Position numbers and translations under genes: made by a program. A stretch of 64,000 nt of DNA, taken from the NCBI GenBank assembly GCA_037783415.1, contig JAZGTN010000011.1:1984001-2048000 (forward strand), read 5' to 3'. Source of the stretch: Leptasterias polaris. Its lineage: Eukaryota; Echinodermata; Asteroidea; Forcipulatida; Asteriidae. Below are positions 29,101 through 41,100 of the stretch, piece after piece (within the stretch, counting starts at the first letter, position 1; each line of letters opens with the position of its first letter). The notes beneath the pieces were generated by a model that saw only the letters and a program-made list of their open reading frames with translations, was not told the DNA's origin and did not search any database.

Positions 29101-32100
29101 AAGGATCTCATAGATTGCATTGAGATCTCATAGATCTCAAAGGATCTCATAGATTGCATTGAGATCTCATAGATCTCAAAGGATCTCATAGATTGCATTG
29201 AGATCTCATAGATCTCAAAGGATCTCATAGATTGCATTGAGATCTCATAGATCTCAAAGGATCTCATAGATTGCATTGAGATCTCATAGATCTCAAAGGA
29301 TCTCATAGATTGCATTGAGATCTCATAGATCTCAAAGGATCTCATAGATTGCATTGAGATCTCATAGATCTCAAAGGATCTCATAGATTGCATTGAGATC
29401 TCATAGATCTCAAAGGATCTCATAGATTGCATTGAGATCTCATAGATCTCAAAGGATCTCATAGATTGCATTGAGATCTCATAGATCTCAAAGGATCTCA
29501 TAGATTGCATTGAGATCTCATAGATCTCAAAGGATCTCATAGATTGCATTGAGATCTCATAGATCTCAAAGGATCTCATAGATTGCATTGAGATCTCATA
29601 GATCTCAAAGGATCTCATAGATTGCATTGAGATCTCATAGATCTCAAAGGATCTCATAGATTGCATTGAGATCTCATAGATCTCAAAGGATCTCATAGAT
29701 TGCATTGAGATCTCATAGATCTCAAAGGATCTCATAGATTGCATTGAGATCTCATAGATCTCAAAGGATCTCATAGATTGCATTGAGATCTCATAGATCT
29801 CAAAGGATCTCATAGATTGCATTGAGATCTCATAGATCTCAAAGGATCTCATAGATTGCATTGAGATCTCATAGATCTCAAAGGATCTCATAGATTGCAT
29901 TGAGATCTCATAGATCTCAAAGGATCTCATAGATTGCATTGAGATCTCATAGATCTCAAAGGATCTCATAGATTGCATTGAGATCTCATAGATCTCAAAG
30001 GATCTCATAGATTGCATTGAGATCTCATAGATCTCAAAGGATCTCATAGATTGCATTGAGATCTCATAGATCTCAAAGGATCTCATAGATTGCATTGAGA
30101 TCTCATAGATCTCAAAGGATCTCATAGATTGCATTGAGATCTCATAGATCTCAAAGGATCTCATAGATTGCATTGAGATCTCATAGATCTCAAAGGATCT
30201 CATAGATTGCATTGAGATCTCATAGATCTCAAAGGATCTCATAGATTGCATTGAGATCTCATAGATCTCAAAGGATCTCATAGATTGCATTGAGATCTCA
30301 TAGATCTCAAAGGATCTCATAGATTGCATTGAGATCTCATAGATCTCAAAGGATCTCATAGATTGCATTGAGATCTCATAGATCTCAAAGGATCTCATAG
30401 ATTGCATTGAGATCTCATAGATCTCAAAGGATCTCATAGATTGCATTGAGATCTCATAGATCTCAAAGGATCTCATAGATTGCATTGAGATCTCATAGAT
30501 CTCAAAGGATCTCATAGATTGCATTGAGATCTCATAGATCTCAAAGGATCTCATAGATTGCATTGAGATCTCATAGATCTCAAAGGATCTCATAGATTGC
30601 ATTGAGATCTCATAGATCTCAAAGGATCTCATAGATTGCATTGAGATCTCATAGATCTCAAAGGATCTCATAGATTGCATTGAGATCTCATAGATCTCAA
30701 AGGATCTCATAGATTGCATTGAGATCTCATAGATCTCAAAGGATCTCATAGATTGCATTGAGATCTCATAGATCTCAAAGGATCTCATAGATTGCATTGA
30801 GATCTCATAGATCTCAAAGGATCTCATAGATTGCATTGAGATCTCATAGATCTCAAAGGATCTCATAGATTGCATTGAGATCTCATAGATCTCAAAGGAT
30901 CTCATAGATTGCATTGAGATTTATTGCTCTCTTTCGAGAAAATAGGAGATTCGTTTTAAGCATGAATCACAAAACCTCGGCTGTGGCTCACAGATGATAT
31001 TTGGTCCCATGGCTGGAACCCTGGCTGCTGCCTTGAATGTTGGTTCCCTCGGACTTGCCTCCCATTGAGCCAAATACAACATTAAACAATGGTGTCAGCC
31101 TCTCAGTCTGTCAGGATCCTCTACTTCATAACAAAAGGACAAATGGTTAGGAATCGGGCTTTACACAATAACCCCCTTTAAAAAAAAGGAGATTTTGAGG
31201 GTGAATTCCAGTACCATCTGTCCTTATTTGTAGTAAATGCATGCACTGTGCATGCGTGCTACACAATAGAATGTCCAGGATGTGAATGTTCTGGTAATTC
31301 CGAGTTTACATAATTGCCAGTTTGTTAGATCTATGTTGTGCATTGCATAAGAGTTCTGCCTGTTATAGATCGTCCGCTGGTTAATGAGTTAAATACGGTG
31401 AACAATAACAAATGAATGCTATTCCTCTCTTGAGAATGTAGCATTTAAAACTGTCCCCTGTCACTATTTTAATCTGGGCTTATTTTTATTCATTTTGAAA
31501 GTGGAACCTATTCGGTGACAAAGCTTGATTGGCCTTCAGAAATTTAAAGATGTTTTCACCGTCTTAATCCCGGAGTGAATCAAATTTTCTGATAACAAAT
31601 AACTCACTGGTGTTGTAATTGTTCTTATCGTACATGCAGCGTTACACGCAGAGCTGGATCGTTTTGAATCTCCAAAGACGTTCGTGCTCATCTCCAACGT
31701 CATGACTTGGGCCAAGAGCAAGCCTGTAGATCCAGTAAGCTTTCATTCTTGCTAAGATCTTCTCAAAACAGTTCTATAGCAGTAGTTAAAACTGAATGAT
31801 CCTAGTGGTGAATGCAACGTCCAAACTTTATTTAACCCTCCTACTGTCTGTCCATTCAATGTCATCAACTGTGGTTTACAAATGATAAATGCCATCTGCA
31901 GCCTGCCTTATGATACATATATCTTTACTATATAAGAAAAGATATCATTTGAAAAATAGTAGCGTCCCATATAAATATGTTTAATAAAGTGAAAAAATCT
32001 TGGTTATTACATTTGTACTAACCTGTGGACTGCACCACAATAACTACATGAAGAACTTTGGTTTTGGTTTTATTATACACTGATGTGCGATAAGCAATCA

Positions 32101-35100
32101 TGTATATTTATATTTGGTTTGCTTTAACACCATGTATATATCTACTTGCTAGGTAGATTTTGTTCTTTGAGAACTTGTCTTGCTACATGTATTTATTCTA
32201 CTGCCGCGGAGTAGATTATTCAGAATTCGGGAGACTTTGGGAGACTTCTCCTGAATTCTGAATAATCTACTCCCCGGCAGTAGAATAAAAAGCAAGACAA
32301 GTTCTCAAAGAACAAAATCTACCTAGCAAGTAGATATATACATGGTGTTACCGCAAACCAAATATACATTGATACCTCACCATGCAATGCCTCAAATCCC
32401 ATACACTCATGTACATGTATACTCGGTGCTTTCCCGAGTCCTGTGGAAAAAGAGATCCACAGACATATACTTCAGACCCACTAACCCCCGCATTCTAGAG
32501 CAGATATTTTATTCACTAGACCACCGAGCATGCCCGGTGACGACAGGCCATTTCAAATTCTGTATAGTAAAAAAATAATTAGTTAACTCCTGATGCAATT
32601 GTTACATGAAATACCTTAGATAATGAACAGTCGAATTCAAAGTAAATGTCAAAATATTTTGATGAGCAATAGATCTTGTTTAGGCGAATTATTGGCGCTA
32701 AATAAATACTTTTTAATTATTATATATATATTTTTTTTCTTCACTAGGATGATCCTGAGATCTCTTTTACCGAGGAAGATTACAGACGACGGAAACCACA
32801 CAACAACTTCAAGGCTCACACTAGCGCTGAGAAGCTGGTTATCAAATTAGGCAAAATGGTAATATGAGATTGCATTTAGTTTGAGATTTATGAGATTGCA
32901 AATTGATTACTGTCTTCAACAATTTATGAATAAATGCAATGCATTAAGCTGCCATCACTAACCCCTCAGCCTCGCTACCATGCGCAGCACGCTGTATTGA
33001 TGCCTCTCGTCACTAACCCCTCAGCCTCGCTACCATGGGCAGCACGCTGTATTGATGCCTCTCGTCACTAACCCCTCAGCCTCGCTACCATGGGCAGCAC
33101 GCTGTATTGATGCCTCTCGTCACTAACCCCTCAGCCTCGCTACCATGGGCAGCACGCTGTATTGATGCCTCTCGTCACTAACCCCTCAGCCTCGCTACCA
33201 TGGGCAGCACGCTGTATTGATGCCTCTCGTCACTAACCCCTCAGCCTCACTACCATGGGCAGCACGCTGTATTGATGCCTCTCGTCACTAACCCCTCAGC
33301 CTTGCTACCATGGGCAGCACGCTGTATTGATGCCTCTCGTCACTAACCCCTCAGCCTCGCTACCATGGGCAGCACGCTGTATTGATGCCTCTCGTCACTA
33401 ACCCATCAGCCTCGCTACCATGGGCAGCACGCTGTATTGATGCCTCTCGTCACTAACCCATCAGCCTCGCTACCATGGGCAGCACGCTGTATTGATGCCT
33501 CTCGTCACTAACCCCTCAGCCTCGCTACCATGGGCAGCACGCTGTATTGATGCCTCTCGTCACTAACCTCTTTTAGGAATGTACTGAAAAACAACACTGA
33601 TTGGCTCCCAAAAGTGGCTGCTTTGCTCGCACGCTTGTTGAAATCTTTTGAGTTTCGAGCGCTTGTAGGGTGTAATAGTACGCGCACAACACAATGCAAG
33701 TATTTTTTTCGCGAAAAAAAAAAAAAGAATCATGTTTTCACCCTAAACTGCATACTTTTTGACATGTTACAAGATCAAAGAATAGTGAGAGGTGGACCAG
33801 TTGCTCTATGACTTGATGCCTCTTTGCGGGCTACTTACTTGATTTTAAAGTTTGTAATCTCTAACTTTATCCCCTCAGAACAAGGCTAAGTTTGTTACTT
33901 ACGTTGTTGCATCTGGGCTGACATACGGTGGTGGTGAAAACATCTTCCACTATCTGTTCAAGGTAAGCTCTTGTTATTATAATAATAATAATATTTGGTT
34001 TTTGGCCTTACATCGATGTGTAACAAGCACTGTATACTCAGTACTTTTTTTGATTCCTGTGAAAAAAAATCCACAGGCAAATCATAAACTAGGTTTAATA
34101 CATGTGTGACCCCTCTGACTTAACACATCTCACACTTGACACGGCTGTTCTTATATACTTGTTTCTAAAGCTGGTCGTTTATTTACATTAAGATCTGTTG
34201 ACGAAGAGAAACATGATGCACTTAGGTCTTCGTCTGAGGATATTATGAACTGTTACAATAATATTTATAAAACGTTAACTGAAAACTAATACTTGAACTT
34301 TCAACTCTCTGCGGTTCGCGCCATAATCTGGGCGGCGTCCGCCATCTTGACAATCATCTCGGAAATTATCAATCAACTTAAGCTGGATCCAAAGCAAAGC
34401 TTGTTTAATAAATAGGTTGCAAAGGTAAACGAAGGGACTGCCTTGTCCCAAGAGGAATACTACAACAAATACATAACGTGTCTTAAGGACATGCCAATGG
34501 TATAAAGCTAACTCTCCGTTTGTCTCCGGTATCCATGGCAAACGAGTCAATAAATCAATGATTAAATAGAAATTATATACAACTTAGACTATGAAGGTAA
34601 ACGGAATATGATGATACTTGTTCGATTGAACAATATTAATGCAAACGGTAAGCAATAAGTAAGTTAAAACATAATTACCTGTTGACGAAGAGAAACATGA
34701 TGCACTTAGGTCTTCGTCTGAGGATATTATGAACTGAAAGCCCGCGAAAATGAACTCGCTGAGGGCGCTACTCTGGTAGTATTACGTAATAGATAAAGCT
34801 ACTAAAAATAGATTGCGGGCATGCGCAAGATAGTTTCATGACCGTCACATTGTTCTCCCTTTCGAAATAAATGTCGACCTCGACATTTTGTAATAAATCA
34901 AATTATGTACAAAGAAAATACAAGTTACAGTTATTGGCCTACTTCTTTGTTACTCAACTGTTATGAAACCTCTAAACAATAATTAATTAAATAGCTAAAT
35001 ACCAGCAAGTTATACATCCATGACCATTGTCATTCTTGGACATACTTTATATTGGAAAATAAAACTTGTGGAGGAGGGGAAATTAAATAGAAATAGCAAA

Positions 35101-38100
35101 ACACTTTTAGCTATGTTCTTGAAGGAAAAATCTCATGCTGGCCATTTTTCTTCTTGCTGTCATTCGAGGGCTCTTCCATTTTGCCAACAATTTCTTTCCA
35201 GCCAATAGCTTTGATTGGAGCTGTTTCACTTCATCTTCATCTCTTATTCTATGTAATTTTGTCTGCCCAAGATAATCATACTTCAGCCTTTCAACTGGTT
35301 TACGGAGTCTGATTGATTGACGTAGAGGTAGTTCAAGTTCCTCTTTTGTTGTTTCCGTGTCAGTGGAAATCTCTGTTTCTGGACTTGGATGATCAAGCGA
35401 TGATACCGATGGTAGATTTTCTTTTGAGGACTTTGATGAAGATTTGAGTGTACTGTCCATTGAAGTGGTTTGTGTTGTACTTAACTCAGGAAGGAGATAG
35501 TTAATGGACGTTTCACTTACGTCCACTGATTGTAGTTCTGAGTGACTGTTTCTTGTGTTATTTGGCTGCATAATTACAGGGATAAATGATATGTCCACCT
35601 CTTCGTCGCTTGAAATGTGTTCCTCTGTAATTTGCCGGTCTCCGTTTGGACTTGCGGGTTTTCCTACTTCTACCGCGCTGTCCTCTTTTGAAGGAGATTT
35701 TTCTTGGCCTGCGTCATCTTCTTTTGAAGGAGATGTTTCTTTGACTGCGTCATCTTCTGAATGAGATTGCATTTCTACTGGTAAAAACATGCATGGGGTA
35801 ATAAGGTTACGATGTAGTGTTCTTTCTTTACCATCGTTTAGTGAACAGACTACATATACTGGCAGATTTGGCTGTTTAGATACCACTACGTATGGGTGGG
35901 GCTCCCATCTATCTGCTAACTTCTGAGTTCCCACTTTGTGTTTGTGCTGTACAAGCACTCGGTCACCTTGACGAAGACTTGCCTCTGTTGTGTTTCTGTC
36001 GTAAAGACGTTTTTGTTTCGACTTGGATTTCTCGGTGACTTCATTTGCGATTTTGTAGGCGGACTGTAGGTTTTCTCTTAGCTTGGTTACAAAATCATCG
36101 TAGGACGGTGGTTCTTCATTATCGCTGGGATTAAGACCGAACATCAAGTCTATGGGGAGGTTTGGATGACGTCCGAACATGAGTAGAAAGGGAGCATAGC
36201 CTGTGGACTCGTGGCGGGTAGCATTATACGCGTGCGTCATTGCACCTACATGCTGTTTCCAATCCTGTTTCTGGTTGGTTTCTAATGTGCCAAGCATGTT
36301 TAACAGTGTGTGATTAAACCTTTCTGTCTGCCCGTTTCCTTGAGGATGGTATGGCGTGGTACGACTTTTCTTAACGCCGCAAACTTTGCAGAGCTCTTTT
36401 ATTAGATTGCTTTCAAAATTCCGGCCTTGGTCTGCATGAATTCGAACCGGAAATCCGTAGTGCTGAATAAAATCTTCCCACAGAATTTTGGCGACGGTTA
36501 ATGCTTTTTGGTCACGTGTTGGATGAGCCTGTGCATATTTAGTGAAATGGTCGGTGATAACTAGGATGTTTTCGAATCCTCCTTTTGACTTTTCAAGTTT
36601 AAGGAAGTCTATGCAGACTAACTCCAGTGGCTCTGTTGTAATGATGCTAACCAATGGAACTCTCGTCGTCTTGCTGGGTCTGGTTTTACGCAGACAACAT
36701 CGTTTGCACTGTTCACACCATTTCTTCACTTCTTCCGCCATCTTAGGCCAAAAGAATCTGCTCCTGATCATATCTATCGTCCTCTCAAAGCCCAAGTGAC
36801 CTAGGTCATTATGAAGAGATGTCATTGCCAATGCTTGAAATTGTCGAGGTAGAATCAGCTGTAATATTGTCTTGCCATCTGGTGTCTTTCTTTGTCTATA
36901 TAGGATGTTGTCTTGGATGATTAGTCTTTCCCATTGTCTGAAGTAGATTGAACACTCTGGTGACTCTCGAACCCGTTCAGTTTTTGTCGGTCTCAGATTT
37001 TGGTCGACGAAGAATAAAACACGAGATATGACTGGGTCGTCTCTTTGTGCAATGGCAATCTCTTGTTTAGACACACGCGGTAACCCTTCTTCGATGGTGT
37101 TCTGCAGTTTGGTGGTGGTTTTAGCTGCTTGTCGAGTTATAACCTCACAGTGTACAGTATTACATGATTCTAGAAATGGTTGAGATGTAGAAGGATATCC
37201 ATCACAGATGGCTTGTACACTATCAGCGGGGATGGTCACTGCCTCTCGCTGGAATTCTATGGAGCTCCTAGTCATATCACTCTGTGGCTTCCTTGACAAA
37301 GCGTCTGCAGCAGTGTTGTTCTTTCCCGGTCTGTACTTAATGGTGAAGTTAAACTGGGACAACGCGGCAACCCATCTTTGACCTGTAGCGTCAAGTTTTG
37401 CTGATGAAGTCACGTATATTAGGGGGTTGTTATCGGTGAGGACGGTAAAGCTGTTTCCCAGTAGATAGTCGCGAAGCTTGTCTGTCACGGCCCATTTCAT
37501 TGCTAAAAACTCTAGTTTATGAGCTGGATATCGAGACTCTGCGGGGTTCAGTCCTCTACTGACGTAGGCAATGACGCGTTCGGTCCCATTCTGGATTTGA
37601 CTAAGAACTGCCCCAAGTCCAACGCCGGACGCATCGGTCTGAAGAATGAAAGGGGTTGTGAAATCTGCATACGCCAGGATAGGTGCTGATGTCAGATGAA
37701 ATGTTAGTGTATCCATAGCTTGTTGATGTTGTGTTGTCCATATGAATGGAGGTGGAGGATTGTGCTTTTTCTTGATTTTTGTACCTCTTTTCTTTCGTCT
37801 TGGTTCACCAGATGTTAATTTGTAGAGTGGTGAGACGATGTCCGAGTAGCCTTTTATAAATCGTCTGTAGTAACCAGTGAAACCTAAGAATCGTTGAAGT
37901 TCCTTTCGGTTAGAGGGTGTCTGCCAACCACTGACTTGTGATATCTTTTCTGGATCAGCAGATATGCCCTTTGCTGAGACAATGTGACCAAGATATTTCA
38001 CCTCTTGCTGGAGTAGGTGGCATTTCGATGGTTTTACTTTTAAACCATGCTGACGGAGACATGAGAATACTTGGTCAAGACGCTCAAGATGTTCCTCAAA

Positions 38101-41100
38101 TGTTGACGAAAAAACTATTATATCGTCCAGGTAGAGTAGAACGGTTGAGTAGTTCTTGTCACCTAGGCATGATAACATCAGGCGTTGGAAGGTAGCTGGG
38201 GCGTTCTGTAGTCCAAATGGCATACGGTTACATTCGTAGAGTCCCATTGGAGTGGTAAACGCAGTTTTAGCCTTGTCACATTCTTCTACTTCCACTTGCC
38301 AGTACCCTGACGTTAGATCCAGTGTCGTGAAGAAAGTTGCATTGCCAAGTGCATCCAATGCTTCTTCTATTCTCGGAAGAGGAAATGCGTCACGCACAGT
38401 CCTGTTATTTAATTGTCTGTAGTCAATGCATATTCGAAGAGACCCGTCTTTCTTATGGACTATGACCATTGGAGATGCATATGGGGAACAGCTACGACGG
38501 ATAGCTCCTGACTCCTCCATACATTTAAGATGTTCTCTTACGGCTTGGTACTGCATTGGTGGTATACGACGGTGGGGAAGACGGAACGGTTGTGTGTCTA
38601 TCAGGGGTATGGTGTGCTTGATTGTGGAAGTGCAACCGTAGTCTAAGGAATTGACGGAGAATACATCAGCATGTTTGTGAAGAAGATCTGCTAATTGTTC
38701 TCTCTGTTTATCATTATCAAGCTTAGCATAAGATAAGTCCAAAGATGGAATGTTGGCAAAATCTTCGGATGCTGTGACATTCCTGCTTCTGCCGACTGTT
38801 GGTTGTTGGAGTTTTATTGGATGAAGACTATCTGCACTGTTTGATATGTCTCGTCTGTCTTCTGGATGTGTCTGTTGCATGAGTGGAGATTCGTATTCCA
38901 CGTGGATGATGGAGGAAACTTGTGCTAGCTTACAATTACGTCTAAGTGTGATGGGCTTGGCGGTAATATTGCAAAGACGTACAGGAATCCTCCGGTTTTG
39001 ATCAACATCTGCAACTATATTACCAACTCGGAGATAGGACAAATTCTGTGGAAACCCTTCAACTATTGCGGTGTAGGTATGACCATTTGGATTGGGAGGT
39101 GCTTCGCAGATCACGTCAACTTCTTTTCCTGGTGGTATAACTCGTGGAAATCGGCCAACGTATTTTGCATATCCAATCTTTCCTTGTGGGTCACCTAAAT
39201 CGATATCTGTCGTGTTGATGTATGCCGTCTGCCACGCATTACTTTCGCCTCCGACTTCTTGAAGATAATTCTGTCCTCTGGCTCTGCACTGGTCATTTCT
39301 GGACGCTCGAATGACATTGGTACCAATCAAGACGGGCACGTTCTTTCTGTAGCTGTCAGTTGACACTACGAACGCTGGAACATCCGTATAGGTTACGCCC
39401 ATGATGGAGATGGAAATTGGCACTACACCAAGATAAGGAACCTTCTGGCCACTGGCACCTTCGATGGAGACGTTGACTTCTGACAGTACTAAATTCTGTA
39501 ATGATGGATGTGTTTTCCATAAGTCTTCAGTGATAGAAGTTATTTGTGAGCCTGAATCGATGAGAGCGGTGAAGTTTTTCCCATTTATGTCGACGATGTC
39601 TTCATTATTTGGCCCAATGAGTTGCTGGTAATTTGGTATGGTGTGACTGTGAAGAGACTTAGCAGATTTGTTGTCTATTGGGCTAGGTATTTCTGGGCCT
39701 CGGACGGCTTGCCCTTCGGCCGTGGGCATTGGTAGTTTGACGGCATGTTGCGACAACCTCTGGCTATGTGTCCATCTTGTCCACATTTGTGGCAAGTTAT
39801 CTGTCGATTTGAGGCTTGGTACTCTTGCCTTCGATGCTGATTGTGTGTGGGCATTGTAGACATCTGGTCAACCTTCTCTGTGAGCTTTTGGACTGTTAAG
39901 ATGAGGTTTTGTAGCACTTCATCGTTGGACGAATTGAGTGGTGTTCGTTGAGCTTCTTGGGTGGCAGCTGCCTTGGTTTGCTTGGGTGGAGCACTCTGAT
40001 AAGTTGGCCTTGCATATTGGGGTTGAGAGAGTGCTTTGGTGGTGTCTGTGGTCATTGTAGAACCCATCCTGCTTTCTCTTTCTATCTGTCGCAGTTCAAT
40101 TTGCAGTTCTCTGAATGACATCTCTCGTGGTTTCATAGGAGCAAGTCGGTTGGTTATTTTTTCGTTTCGCACTCCTCTCATGAATTGTTGAGTAAGCATC
40201 TTATTTCTGTTTGGCCAAGGTTGGGTTTTGTTCATTCTTTCTTCCACGGTACGGAGCGTGGCTTCCAACTCAACAGCATAGATTCCAGGCGATTCTTTTT
40301 GTAGTCGCACACGTTCGTAGAACTCGGCCAATGGGTCACCGGACATCAGACTGTCACCAAACTGAGCCTTGAGCTCTGCAAAGGCGAAGTTGATCGTCTG
40401 TTGATCAGGTGGTAGATTTAGGACTAATTTTCTCGCCGCTCCTCCGAGGTATCTTACAATAGTAGAAAACTGCATTTCGGTAGGTATTGCCGTTGTCTCT
40501 ATCAAGTATCTTGTATCCCTGACCCAATCTTCAATTTCAATCGTAGATCCCTCGCAACCAGTGTAGATAGGAACGCGTTTGACCTGATGAGAAGGCATGA
40601 GATGGACAGGATTAGGAGTAGAGGGATAATTCTGGGTTGGAGTTGATGTAGAACGGTGATTCTTGGCAGCAAGTGATGAGATGGAACGATGACTCTGGCT
40701 TGGGATTGACGGATAATAAGGGTTCTGAATAGAGACTGAATGATGGTGCTGTCTCGGCGGTGGTGTACCACGGTATAGTGAAGGAGAAATACTTCGTCTG
40801 GTTGCCGGTCTGGAGGTATTATGTGTTTGTTTTTCCCGTTGCAACTCCGGTGGGAGCAGATTCCTAGACCTGAGTCGACGCTCCATTGTGTCAAGGTCAG
40901 ATAGAAATCGTTCACTGGTGGTTCGGTCGTCTGCTAGTGGTGGTGGATTTGGTAGAGTGGTAGGTTGACGAGAAGTCTGGCGCGGGTGACGGCTGTCTAC
41001 TGGAGTTGACAAAGTTCGGTTTCGGGTTGATGGATGCCAACGAGTTGACGTCGGAGATTGATATAGCAGTTCGTCTGTTGGTTGTTTTCTAGAGGTAGCC

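Noticed and set aside
29025..30914. 629-codon minus-strand open frame encoding a 13-residue periodic protein
   Set aside because: It is a by-product of a 39-bp tandem array whose unit length is divisible by three. It lies in an AK7 intron, has no promoter or splice context, and its last residues run into unrelated sequence.
34275..34550. 91-codon open frame in each LTR
   Set aside because: It is present only because the LTRs are duplicated. It has no motif and lies in sequence expected to be regulatory.
35107..35800. Envelope or extra gene at the end of pol
   Set aside because: The frame is continuous with integrase, is low-complexity, and lacks signal peptide and membrane segments.
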